NCBI RefSeq assembly: GCF_003850245.1
Contig: NZ_CP031015.1
Coordinates: 3,162,001-3,226,000, forward strand
Origin: Microbacterium sp. ABRD28
GTDB taxonomy: Bacteria > Actinomycetota > Actinomycetes > Actinomycetales > Microbacteriaceae
DNA: 64,000 bases
Direction of reading: 5' to 3'
In this document: positions 42,538 through 53,603 of the stretch, in pieces
Layout: each line of letters starts with the position of its first letter
Position numbering within the stretch: position 1 is the first letter of the stretch
The notes under the pieces: generated by a model
What the model was told of the DNA's origin: nothing
Databases searched by the model: none
Seen by the model: only the letters and a program-made list of their open reading frames with translations
Program-made: the position numbers and the translations under genes

Positions 42538-45500
42538 TCAGGCCTTGCGCTGACGCCGGAGGACAAGCATCACGCCCGCGACGAGGAGCAGGAGAGCGGT
42601 CGTTCCCGCGGCGAGGAGCGGCGCGGCCTCTCCCCCGGTGGCGGGGAGCGGACCCGACGAGCCGGATGACGCGGTCGAGCCCTCATCCCCCGCTCCCGAG
42701 CCGGGGCCATCGCCTCCACCGGTTCCCGGCAGCGGATCGACCGGCGCTTCGCCGGGCGCCGCGGCGACCTGCAGCGTCGTCCAGCCCACGGCGCCGTCGA
42801 CGTCCTGAGCCACGAGCACGTGGTCGCCGAGCGTGGTGCCGGTGGGGACCACCACGCGAACGGTGCCGTCTGCGCCCACCTGGGTCCAGGTCCCGAGCGC
42901 GGTGGGTGCGGAGTGCAGCCAGAACTGCACCCACGTGCCCGGCGCCGCGCCGCCGACCTCAACGGTGAACGGGTCGCCGATGCGCACGCTCGCCGGTGCG
43001 GTGATCGCACCCTGCAGTGCGGGGTCGAGCTGGTCGGGCATCACCGGCACCGACGGCTCGGTGGGTCGCCCGTCACCCGGCTCCTCGCCGTCACCCGGCT
43101 CCTCGCCGCCCCCCGTCCGCACGACGACCGTGCGCACCTCGGAGTCGGTGGTGGCGCCGTAGGGGTCCATCGAGGTCACGAACCAGCCGTGGGTGCCCTC
43201 CCCCGGCTCCCACGCCGCGGTCAGGTCGGTGCCGCTCTCGACATCGTCGAAGTCGGCGATCGGGCTGGTGGTGAGGATGTCGGCGCGGAACGCATCGGTG
43301 GCGAGCACCTTCTGCGCCGGCGCGATGCCGAGGGCGGTGTAGGGGATCGCGAACTCCTGGTGCTGCACCTCGAGCGTCGGATCGTCGGCGTTGTAGTCGG
43401 CGAGCGAGGGGCTGTAGGTGCGGGAGAGGATCTGCCCCGTCTGATTGTCGAAGTGCATCAGGCGGAGGTAGCCGAGGCCTCCCTCGGCGAGGCCCTGGTA
43501 GTCGAAGAGCACCTGGTAGACCTGGCGCTCGGCGACTCCGTCACCGTCGTCGTCGAACCCGTCGACCCGGGTGAACGCGTCGTGGTAGTGGCCGGAGAAG
43601 ACCGTCCGCACGTTCGGGTTCGGGGCCACGACCTCGTCGTAGATGCGCTGCGGAATGGGCCCGAGGCCGCCCGTCGTCAGCATGTACTCGTGCAGGTTGA
43701 GCATGACGGTGCGCTCGGGATAGCGGGAGATGACGTCGTTCATCCACGCGATCTCCGCATCGCCCGGGCCCCATCCCATGTAGAGCATCAGGAAGTCGAT
43801 GCCACCGGCGGTGACGAGATCGTAGTGTCCGCGGTTGTCGAGGTAGTCGCCGCCCCACCACGGGTTGTCGGCGAACCGCCACGCGCCGAAGAACGCGCTG
43901 AAGTTCGTGTAGTTCGCGTCGAAGGCTCCCACGTCGTGGTTGCCGGCGAGCACCCCGTAGGGCAGACCCGCCTCATCGAGTGCGGCATACGCGGGGTCGG
44001 CCCGCTCCCACTGCGCCAGGTCCTCGGCGATGTTGACCACGTCGCCGGTGTGGAAGAGGTACTGCAGGTTCAGGTCGCTCCGCTCCGCCAGCAGGTAGTC
44101 GTGGATCGCCACCTGGTGGTTGTAGAACGTCTCGTTGTAGTACTGGGTGTCCGACTCCCACGCGAAGGTGAAGTCGTACGCCGATCGAGGCGTGTCCTCA
44201 GGGTGGGCGGGCTCCACGACGGTGTCGCGGGTGGAGAGGTTCGAGCCGGCGAAGCCCTCCGAGTGCTGCACGAGCACGGTCACCGTCCCCTCGGCCGCGA
44301 AGCCGTCGACGGGCACCATCGCCTCGAGCGTGAAGGACGTCGGCGCGCCGTCGGTCGTCACTGCGCGGTCGAATTCCTGCCAGGCGCCGTCGGTCCCGAG
44401 GGCGTAGAGGAGCACCTTCGCGTCGGCGTTGGCCGACCCGTCCCACCTCACCCTCACGCGGGCGTCGTCACCGGCGTCACCGGGGACCGCCACCTCGAAC
44501 AGCTGGTACGGGAAGGCGGTGTCGGATGTCTGCGTGAGCGCGCTCTCGTCGAGCCGGCCGATGGCGCTCACCTCCTCCGCGGTGAGCCCGCGCGCGCCGG
44601 TGCGGTCGGTCGACAGCGCCGTGCCGATCTCACCGGTCGTCGCCTCGATGCCGGCACCGGGCACCGTGCGGACCGCTTCCCGGAACGACACGTCCAGGCG
44701 GTCGCCGGTCGGATCGGTCGCGCGGGCGGTGAGGTCGATCGGGTCGCCGGTGTCGAACTCGGCGCCGTCCTCGGGCGAGAGGAGCTCGTTGCCGGGCTCT
44801 TCGACCGGGGTTTGGAACGTCACCGTCCGCTCGGCACGGTTGCCCGCGGCATCCACCGCAGTGAAGACCACGGTGTGCGCGCCGTCGGCGAGGAGGAGCG
44901 AACCGGTGGTGTAGGGAAGCTCGATGGCTCGGCCGTCCAGCGTGGCCGTGAGCGCGGACACCCCGGCTCCCGCATCGCTCGCGGCGGCGTCGATGGTGAA
45001 CTCGCCCTGGTAGAGGCGCCCCTCCTCGAGGTCGGTCGTGACCGCGGGCGCGGTGTTGTCCACGTTCACGGCGACCTCGACGGCGTCGTCACCGGCGCTC
45101 GCCCGGACGCGGTGGGCGCCGTCGGCGGCGGCCGTGGTCTCCCACAGGTGGCCCACGGCCGTGCGCGCGTCGCCGGGGAGAGCGAAGCCGGCCTCGAAGA
45201 CGTCCAGACGCCCCTGGCTGTCGCCCATCGGCACGATCGCGGTCGGGTCGGTGTATCCCTCGGGGGCGAGGGTGCGCCCGTCGGGGAGGATCAGGCGGAT
45301 TCCGCGGATCGTGAAGTCGTCGTTGTTCTCGTTCGGGTCACGGTCGGTCTTGGCCTTGGTCCCCGCCCAGACGCCGAGGTCGACGCGCTCTCCGGTGAGG
45401 TACGACACCGGGACGGGCACCGTGATGGTGGCCCAGTCGGCGTAGGTACCGCGGTCGAAGACGTGCAGCACCTCATCGCCGATACGCACGCCATTGCGGA

Positions 45501-47862
45501 ACAGGGCGTCGGTGCCGCTCGCCTCGAAGGCGAAGACCGCCGGGTTCTCCAGGCGCGGGGTCGTTTCGACCTCGACGCCGTCGATCGACAGACGGATGTC
45601 GGAGGGGAAGGTGTTGCCGCCCGCGACGATCTCGGTCGCACCCGACACCCACTGGCCCTCCTGCAGCTGCAGCCGCACCGGCGAGGAGTCGACACCGGCC
45701 ACTGCGACGCGCCGGACGTCGGTGACGGTCTCGTTCGCGCCGTCCCTGGCGATCACGCGGTACTCGAACCACGTCTTGCCGGTGAGGTCGACGGCGGGGA
45801 TCACATGGCGGTAGGTCACGCCGTCGGCGCCCGCGAGCAGCGTGTGGCGCAGCGGCGCGGCGTCGAGGTTGCTCGCGACCTCGATCTCCACCGTCCGCAC
45901 CTGCCGATCGTCGGTCACCGTCATCTGCAGCGGGAAGTCCGCGCCAGGGGTGATCTCAGGCGCGGTGGCGTCGGTGACGGCCGGGGCCGCGGCATCCATC
46001 GGGGTGACCATCAGCCCACCGGGCACCTGCTCCCGGTAGATCGCACCGGGGGTTGCGGGCGCCGTGCCGAGCTTCTTCTGCACCAGGAGGTCGTCGGGGT
46101 TCACCGCGTACTGCACCGGCTGGTCGGCGGTGACATCGTCGACGCCACCGAGGTTGTAGTAGGCGCGGTTCATCGCGAAGCCGGTGTTCGTGACGATCTC
46201 GAGACCTCGCGGCGAACCGTTCGCCATGCCGCCGCTGGCGATCTCGAACAGGTCCTGCCCGGCGACGAGGGCGCTGCCGAAGTGCCTGTTGAAGTCGTCG
46301 GCGGTGAGGGCGTCGTTGGCGCCGTTCTTGATCCAGAACACCAGGGTGGCGCCGGGGGCGACGACGGAGTCGCGCACGGTGGCGGGCCACAGCACGGTGT
46401 TGGAGTTGGTGAGGTCCTCGAGCGGGTAGAGGTATTTCAGCGTGAAGTCTCGGAACGCGATGGGTTCGGTGGTGGCGTTGTAGATCTCGATGAACTCGTA
46501 CCCGTCGGCACCTGCGACGTTGGCGGTGTCGGGGGCGATCTCGGTGATCTGCAGCGGTGCGGTCACCAGCTGCGGGTCGGCGACCGGAACGAACGGCGCG
46601 GGCACGAAGGCCGCCGGATCCACGACGCCCGGGGTCGGTGCGGCGAGAGCGCGGAGCACGGTCATCTGGGTGGCGGTCGACGCCTCGGGGAGCCGGTAGT
46701 CCACGCCGAGTCCGGCGCCGACCTCGTCGGCCCGGTAGCGGGCGGCGGAGATCTCGACCGGGTCGGCGCCGTCCGAGGCCGGGGCGAGAAGACGGATGCC
46801 GCGCTCGGCGCTGTTGGCGAAGCCGGCCTGTCCCGCGAGGGGGACGACGACGACATCATCACCGGCGCCGTAGAACGCCCGGAAATCCCCGGCGGTCAGC
46901 CCGTCGGTGTTGGGCGCGTACTGGAGCCACAGCACTGCGACACCGTTCGCGGGGATGATCGAGCCGGCCGGTACCGTGAGGTCCTTCTGGCCGGAGAGGA
47001 AGTCGTAGCTGATGCGGACGTCCGTACCGAGATCCACCGCGCGGTCGGTGGTGTTGGCGATCTCGATGTACTCGAACCGGTCGGTGCCGGTGGTGTCGGG
47101 CGCGAACTCGGTGATCAGCAGATCGCGGGCTGTCAGCGGTGCAGCGGGTGCGGTCTCGGTGGGGCCGGGGGTCGGTTCGCTCGTCGGCTCCGGCGTCGGC
47201 TCGCTCGTCGGCCCCGGCGTCGGTTCCACTTCCGCGAGCCGGCCGGGGGTCGCGGGCGCGAGGGTGGCGAGGGGCAGGGCGCTCGTCCCCGACTGCGGCG
47301 GCCCGAACGTTGCGGCGAGGTCGGCGCCGAAGGCGCCCGCCGCGGCGAAGGAGTGGCTCATCTCCGTGCCCGCCGCGGTGACACGGATGCCGCGCGAGCC
47401 GCCGTTGGCGATGCCGGGCTGTCCTTCGACCCGGACGACGTCGTAGTCGGTCTCGGGCTGCGTCGCGGCGAAATGCGCCCGGAAGTCGTCGACCGATCGG
47501 GCGAAGCTGTCGACGCTCCCCGAGGTGTAGCTGAGCCACAGGGCCACCGTCGCGCCCGGGGCGATGACGGTGCCCGCCGGGGTGGTGAGCACGACATCCC
47601 GCGCGGTGTCCGACGCGTCGGCATAGGTGTAGGCGAAGTCGATGCTCTCAGCGTCGAGGTCGATCGCCCGATCGGTGGTGTTGTGCACTTCGAAGAACTC
47701 GAAGTGATCGGCGCCGACGTTGTCGGCGACGATCTCGGTCACCACGAGAGCGGGTGACGGCAGAGATTCCGCGGCGGCGACAGGCGCCGCGAGAGCTACG
47801 GAAGCAGCGGCGAGGACGGGGACGAGGACAAGCGCGGGCAAGGAACGGCGTCGGCGAGGCAT
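42538..47862 (-). CDS. Giant LPXTG-anchored lamin-tail / metallophosphoesterase surface protein
   Basis: A 1774-residue secreted protein. The signal peptide (residues 1-31, ending AAPVAAAES) is followed by three lamin-tail-type domains (about 35-205, 245-415, 425-610), recognisable by repeats such as FEYIEIANTTDRAVDL, and Ig/bacterial repeat domains (about 620-1200). A calcineurin-like phosphoesterase follows (about 1225-1500) with ESDTQ, HTGDVVN, GNHDVG and SGHYHD metal motifs, then one more Ig-like domain. The sorting signal LPATG near 1740 precedes a membrane helix and RRQRKA. A sortase should link it to the wall. Likely role: surface phosphatase or nuclease for nutrient scavenging, by family only. 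Confidence 0.88.
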   Translation of the reverse strand: MPRRRRSLPALVLVPVLAAASVALAAPVAAAESLPSPALVVTEIVADNVGADHFEFFEVHNTTDRAIDLDAESIDFAYTYADASDTARDVVLTTPAGTVIAPGATVALWLSYTSGSVDSFARSVDDFRAHFAATQPETDYDVVRVEGQPGIANGGSRGIRVTAAGTEMSHSFAAAGAFGADLAATFGPPQSGTSALPLATLAPATPGRLAEVEPTPGPTSEPTPEPTSEPTPGPTETAPAAPLTARDLLITEFAPDTTGTDRFEYIEIANTTDRAVDLGTDVRISYDFLSGQKDLTVPAGSIIPANGVAVLWLQYAPNTDGLTAGDFRAFYGAGDDVVVVPLAGQAGFANSAERGIRLLAPASDGADPVEISAARYRADEVGAGLGVDYRLPEASTATQMTVLRALAAPTPGVVDPAAFVPAPFVPVADPQLVTAPLQITEIAPDTANVAGADGYEFIEIYNATTEPIAFRDFTLKYLYPLEDLTNSNTVLWPATVRDSVVAPGATLVFWIKNGANDALTADDFNRHFGSALVAGQDLFEIASGGMANGSPRGLEIVTNTGFAMNRAYYNLGGVDDVTADQPVQYAVNPDDLLVQKKLGTAPATPGAIYREQVPGGLMVTPMDAAAPAVTDATAPEITPGADFPLQMTVTDDRQVRTVEIEVASNLDAAPLRHTLLAGADGVTYRHVIPAVDLTGKTWFEYRVIARDGANETVTDVRRVAVAGVDSSPVRLQLQEGQWVSGATEIVAGGNTFPSDIRLSIDGVEVETTPRLENPAVFAFEASGTDALFRNGVRIGDEVLHVFDRGTYADWATITVPVPVSYLTGERVDLGVWAGTKAKTDRDPNENNDDFTIRGIRLILPDGRTLAPEGYTDPTAIVPMGDSQGRLDVFEAGFALPGDARTAVGHLWETTAAADGAHRVRASAGDDAVEVAVNVDNTAPAVTTDLEEGRLYQGEFTIDAAASDAGAGVSALTATLDGRAIELPYTTGSLLLADGAHTVVFTAVDAAGNRAERTVTFQTPVEEPGNELLSPEDGAEFDTGDPIDLTARATDPTGDRLDVSFREAVRTVPGAGIEATTGEIGTALSTDRTGARGLTAEEVSAIGRLDESALTQTSDTAFPYQLFEVAVPGDAGDDARVRVRWDGSANADAKVLLYALGTDGAWQEFDRAVTTDGAPTSFTLEAMVPVDGFAAEGTVTVLVQHSEGFAGSNLSTRDTVVEPAHPEDTPRSAYDFTFAWESDTQYYNETFYNHQVAIHDYLLAERSDLNLQYLFHTGDVVNIAEDLAQWERADPAYAALDEAGLPYGVLAGNHDVGAFDANYTNFSAFFGAWRFADNPWWGGDYLDNRGHYDLVTAGGIDFLMLYMGWGPGDAEIAWMNDVISRYPERTVMLNLHEYMLTTGGLGPIPQRIYDEVVAPNPNVRTVFSGHYHDAFTRVDGFDDDGDGVAERQVYQVLFDYQGLAEGGLGYLRLMHFDNQTGQILSRTYSPSLADYNADDPTLEVQHQEFAIPYTALGIAPAQKVLATDAFRADILTTSPIADFDDVESGTDLTAAWEPGEGTHGWFVTSMDPYGATTDSEVRTVVVRTGGGEEPGDGEEPGDGRPTEPSVPVMPDQLDPALQGAITAPASVRIGDPFTVEVGGAAPGTWVQFWLHSAPTALGTWTQVGADGTVRVVVPTGTTLGDHVLVAQDVDGAVGWTTLQVAAAPGEAPVDPLPGTGGGDGPGSGAGDEGSTASSGSSGPLPATGGEAAPLLAAGTTALLLLVAGVMLVLRRQRKA

Positions 47863-48021
47863 GGATCACTTTCGAGTTGAGGCCCCCGTCGTCAGAGGGC
47901 CTCGGCCACGCTAGGGATGCCGCACAGCGCCACGGGTCGCACCGGTGAACGGCTGCTGAACGGGGCGGAAAAGCTTTGCCCGTCAGCCCGCGGCGTACGC
48001 CGACCGCAGGAGGCGTTGACC

Positions 48022-48116
48022 GCCGGCGGGTGTCCGCAACTCCTGCAGAAGTGCGCCCGGGCGGCTCCAGGCCCCGAGATCACACCCGCGCGGCCGATTC
48101 TGCAGGAGTTGCGGAC
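48022..48116. repeat. Palindromic repeat family P1, copy 3
   Basis: A perfect 19-bp inverted repeat: GTCCGCAACTCCTGCAGAA (48032-48050) with 48098-48116. Relative to copy 2 a C has become G in the left arm and the matching G has become C in the right arm, so pairing is preserved. It lies 160 bp upstream of the giant LPXTG gene start and 31 bp past the glmS stop. Confidence 0.9.
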
Positions 48117-48146
48117 GACGGGACGCCGCGAGCCGGCCGCCCGCCG

Positions 48147-50000
<1,854 letters not shown>

Positions 50001-50448
50001 GGGCTCCATCGTACGAGCCGGGGTATGTGAGGCCTCTGAACGAATCCGTGTGGAAGAAGCGGGAAAACAGGGGGCCCGACAGGGGGTTTATCCCCCTTGC
50101 CATTCATGGAACCGCGGACGTATGCTTCCCGCACCCCCGCTCGGAACCCGATCCGACGAGGGAATACCGAACAGCTCTGGGAAGCCTCCATCACTGGGGT
50201 TTCGCTGACTCGCGCACGGTGGCTCATGCCGCCGCATGCGTGGCTTCGCGGGCATGGTGAAGCCTTCCCCGAGGGAGGTGATGCCGCGCCATCGTGCGCT
50301 CAACGGGGTGTGCGCGTGCGCACGCCATGCGACTGGGGAGAAGCAGTCCGTCCTCGCTTTTGTGTGTCGCCGTGCCCGACGGTGACGCCCTCGCCATACA
50401 GCCCTGCTCGCCGACCTTCCGTTTGCCGAACCGGAGAGAGCAGGACCC
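50001..50448. promoter_or_regulatory. Long intergenic region with promoter and ~315-nt leader of the glycan operon
   Basis: No credible gene was found in these 448 bp. AGGGGG-TTTAT-CCCCCT (50081-50097) is a palindrome. TTGCCA (50097-50102), an 18-bp gap and TATGCT (50121-50126) form a plausible rightward promoter, implying a leader of about 315 nt before the GTG at 50449. The leader contains pairs such as TGCGC-GT-GCGCA near 50310 and an unused GGGAGGTGATG at 50273-50283. No known riboswitch class was recognised. Confidence 0.4.
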
Positions 50449-51237
50449 GTGAGTATTCACACCCTGAGCGTCGTCATCCCGACGCTCAACGAAGCCAGAA
50501 ACATCGAACACGTCTTGGGGCTCCTTCCCGACACCGTCGACGAAGTCATCCTTGTCGACGGCGGATCGACGGACGCCACGGTCGACATCGCCCGTGAGGT
50601 ACGACCCGGCATTCGCGTCCTCGGTCAGACCCGGCCGGGAAAGGGCAGCGCGCTGGTCACCGGCATCCTCGCCGCCACCGGCGCCGAGATCGTCACCATC
50701 GACGCCGACGGCTCGATGGACCCGCGCGAGATCGATCGTTTCGTCGCCCCCCTGCATGCCGGCGCCGACTACGTCCGGGGCAGCCGTTTCTCCCCCGGTG
50801 GCGGAAGCGCGGACATCACGGCCGTGCGGTTCATCGGCAACAAGATGCTCAACGCTCTGGCGAACCTGTTGTTCGGAACCAGCCACAGCGACCTCTGCTA
50901 CGGCTTCAATGCGATGACCCGCGAGGCCGCGTGGGCGCTGCACCTCCCCGATCCGGCCGACGGCACACGTCTGCGGCACTGGGGAGACGGGTTCGAGATC
51001 GAAACGCTCATGCACGTCCGTGCGGCGAAAGCGAACCTTCGCGTGGTGGAGGTGCCGAGTTTCGAGGCATCCCGCCGCTTCGGCGAAAGCAACCTCTCCG
51101 CTGTCCGCGACGGACTGAGGTGTCTCCGCACGCTGCTGTTCGAGCGCTTCGTCGGCGCCTCGATCGCCTCGGTCGTGGGCACCGAGAGGCGCACCCGCGC
51201 GAAGGTGACCGCCGAACTCGCAGGTGAAGGCGAATGA
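50449..51237 (+). CDS. Family 2 glycosyltransferase (DPM1/GtrB-like)
   Basis: A 262-residue GT-A enzyme. VVIPTLNEARNIEHVLG, DGGSTDAT, and IVTIDADGSMDP (DxD) match polyprenyl-phosphate sugar transferases, though the membrane anchor of GtrB is absent. The FGESNLSAVRDGLRCLRTLL segment is amphipathic and may touch the membrane. GTG start. It opens the nine-gene glycan operon. Confidence 0.85.
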   Translation: MSIHTLSVVIPTLNEARNIEHVLGLLPDTVDEVILVDGGSTDATVDIAREVRPGIRVLGQTRPGKGSALVTGILAATGAEIVTIDADGSMDPREIDRFVAPLHAGADYVRGSRFSPGGGSADITAVRFIGNKMLNALANLLFGTSHSDLCYGFNAMTREAAWALHLPDPADGTRLRHWGDGFEIETLMHVRAAKANLRVVEVPSFEASRRFGESNLSAVRDGLRCLRTLLFERFVGASIASVVGTERRTRAKVTAELAGEGE

Positions 51238-51246
51238 GGCACTCCC

Positions 51247-52257
51247 ATGCCCCCGCCGACCCGCACCGCGGTGGTCATCTGCTGCTTCACACCACAGCGC
51301 CTCGATGACCTCCGCGCCGCTCGCGCCTCCCTTTCCCACCAGACCATGCGGCCGGCGCTCGTCATCGTCGTGGTCGATCACCACGACGACCTCTTCGCCC
51401 TGCTCAGCGCTGAGCTCGAGGCCGACACCGTCGTCGTACGCAACTCGGGGCGCCAGGGGTTGTCCGATGCACGGAACACCGGCCTGCGAGCCGCCGCCGA
51501 CGCCGACGCCGACATCGTGATGTTCCTCGACGACGACGCCGTCGCGGAGACCACGTGGGTGGAACGGATGACCGCGCCGTTCGCCGCCCCGGATGTCGTC
51601 GGCGTGAGCGGGTTCGCTGTCCCGGTGTGGGATGCTCCGGGGCGCCCCGGGTGGTTTCCCGACGAGTTTCTCTGGGTGGTCGGCTGCAGCCACCGGGGGC
51701 TCCCGGACGACGGCGGAGCAGTTCGCAACCCCGTCGGCTGCGCGATGGCCTTCCGCGCGGAGGCCCTCTCCCTCGCGGGGGGATTCGTCACCGAGCTGGG
51801 TCGGGTCGGGTCGTCGACGGCCGGTTGCGAGGAGACGGAGGTCTCGCTGCGGCTGACCGCGCAGGCATCCGGCTCCGTCATCGTGCTCGCCCGCAGCGCC
51901 CGGGTACACCACCGCGTCACCTCCCACCGTCAGCGCCTGGACTACTTCCTGCGGCGTTGCCGCGGCGAGGGGCGCAGCAAAGCGGCCGTGTCGCGCCGGC
52001 ACCCGGGCGCGGCGACGCTGCGCACCGAACGGCGATTCGTCGTCGTGACCCTTCTCGACGCGACGATCCGCGCCCTCGGCGAGGGGCTGACGCATCTCCG
52101 GCCCGCCGCCTTCGCCCGCGCCGGCGTCGTCGTCATCGGGCTCGCCGCAACCGTCGTCGGGTATGTCGGCGCTCGCATCCGGCCGGAACGCCGGCCTCTC
52201 ACGACGCCGACCGCGATGTCGCATGCCCACGGGTACCGGGCGGGAGCGGCCGGATGA
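51247..52257 (+). CDS. Family 2 glycosyltransferase
   Basis: A 336-residue enzyme with the GT-A core: VVICCFTPQRLDDL, SGRQGLSDARNTGLRAA and MFLDDDAV as DxD motif, then CEETEVSLRL as acceptor base region. A C-terminal hydrophobic helix (AGVVVIGLAATVVGYVGA) probably anchors it to the membrane. Its stop overlaps the flippase start (ATGA). Confidence 0.85.
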   Translation: MPPPTRTAVVICCFTPQRLDDLRAARASLSHQTMRPALVIVVVDHHDDLFALLSAELEADTVVVRNSGRQGLSDARNTGLRAAADADADIVMFLDDDAVAETTWVERMTAPFAAPDVVGVSGFAVPVWDAPGRPGWFPDEFLWVVGCSHRGLPDDGGAVRNPVGCAMAFRAEALSLAGGFVTELGRVGSSTAGCEETEVSLRLTAQASGSVIVLARSARVHHRVTSHRQRLDYFLRRCRGEGRSKAAVSRRHPGAATLRTERRFVVVTLLDATIRALGEGLTHLRPAAFARAGVVVIGLAATVVGYVGARIRPERRPLTTPTAMSHAHGYRAGAAG

Positions 52258-53603
52258 TGGCCACCCACCGCACGACCAGCGAGCGCCGCGGGCTCTCGGC
52301 GCTGCTCGCCCGCGAGTGGGCCGATCCTGCGCTGCGCGGGAGCCACCTGATGCTCGTCAACACCGTGGTCACCGCGGCGCTGGGCTTCGCCTTCTGGGTC
52401 GTCGCCGCGCGCCTCCTGCCGGTGGAGGCGGTGGGGACGGGAACGGCCACGGTCGCGATCGTTTTGACGATCGCCGGCCTCGGCCAGATGAATCTCTACC
52501 AGTCGGCCGGCGTTCTCCTCGCCCGCGCGTCGGGAGACGGCCGCACCGCGGCGTTCGGCCTGTGGGCTCTCGCCGCGGGCGCGACGCTCGCCGTCGGAAC
52601 GGTGGTGAGTGCGGTCGTCGTGACGGTGGACGCCCTCGCGGCTCGCACGGCGATCGTTCCCGCGACGCTCCCCCTCCTCGTGACCTGCGCGGTGGCGTGG
52701 ACGACGTTCGCGGTCAAGGACGCCCTCCTCATCGCCCGTCGGCGCACGGCACTCGTCCCCGTGCTCAACGGCGGATACGCCGTGCTGAAGATCGCTGTGC
52801 TCGGCGGCGCGGTCGCTCTGCTGCCCGCCACGGCACGACCCGGCGCCGTCCCGAGCGGCGACGCCATCGTTCTCGCGACCTTCGTGCCCATCGTCCTCGT
52901 GGTACCCGTGGCGGCCCTCGTGATCGCCCTCCCCCGCATCGCCGCGCCCCGGGCGCCGGACATCGCTGTCGGCACTCGCCGTGGCCAGGATGCGCGCTTC
53001 CTCGCGACGGACTACATCGGGGTCGTCGCGCTGCAGTCATGCACGACGCTTCTGCCTTTCATCGTCTTCGCCTGGTCGGGGGCCGAGATGGCCGGCGTCT
53101 TCGCGGCGGCGTGGGCGATCGTGCTGGTGCTGGACACCCTCGCCCACAATGCCGCCGTTCCACTCGCGACCGAGCTGGCCCGCACCCCGGAGCGCGCAGA
53201 CGAGCTGTCGCGCCGGGTGACCCTCCGCACCCTCGTCGTCGTCGCCGTCGGCGCCACCGCCCTGGCGGTGTTCGCGCAACCGATCCTCGCCCTCCTCGGT
53301 CCGACCTACGCCGTGCAGGGCACACCGGTGCTGCAGGTCTTCGCCGCGGCATCCCTCCTTCGCGCGATCCTCATCCTGCGCCTGGCGAGGCTTCGCGCCG
53401 CACGGCGCACCGGGCGCATCGCCCTGGTCGAGGTCATCCACGCAGCGGCGGTCCTCGGGATCGCCGCCTGGACCGTGCCGGGCGCCGGCGCGCTGGGCAT
53501 GGCCTTCGCGTGGGCGGCGGGACAGCTGGTCGCCCTCGCCGCGGTGCTCCTTCTCTCCGGAAGTCGCCGCACAACGACCCGGGCGGTGACCCATGGTCCT
53601 TGA
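52254..53603 (+). CDS. Polysaccharide flippase (Wzx/MATE-like)
   Basis: A 449-residue protein with about 12 hydrophobic segments. The N-terminal LVNTVVTAALGFAFWVVAARLLPVEAVGTGTA is the hallmark of polysaccharide-biosynthesis flippases of the MOP superfamily. It should move lipid-linked oligosaccharides outward. The frame is open far upstream, but ATG 52254 overlaps the preceding stop. Its 3' end overlaps the next gene by 11 bp. Confidence 0.85.
   Translation: MMATHRTTSERRGLSALLAREWADPALRGSHLMLVNTVVTAALGFAFWVVAARLLPVEAVGTGTATVAIVLTIAGLGQMNLYQSAGVLLARASGDGRTAAFGLWALAAGATLAVGTVVSAVVVTVDALAARTAIVPATLPLLVTCAVAWTTFAVKDALLIARRRTALVPVLNGGYAVLKIAVLGGAVALLPATARPGAVPSGDAIVLATFVPIVLVVPVAALVIALPRIAAPRAPDIAVGTRRGQDARFLATDYIGVVALQSCTTLLPFIVFAWSGAEMAGVFAAAWAIVLVLDTLAHNAAVPLATELARTPERADELSRRVTLRTLVVVAVGATALAVFAQPILALLGPTYAVQGTPVLQVFAAASLLRAILILRLARLRAARRTGRIALVEVIHAAAVLGIAAWTVPGAGALGMAFAWAAGQLVALAAVLLLSGSRRTTTRAVTHGP

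Noticed and set aside
42820-47757. 1645-codon open frame opposite the giant LPXTG gene
   Set aside because: It mirrors the codon pattern of the minus-strand gene, has Arg/Gly/Val-Asp-rich composition without any domain, and the minus strand shows a signal peptide, metal motifs and a sorting signal. Long antisense frames are expected at this GC content.
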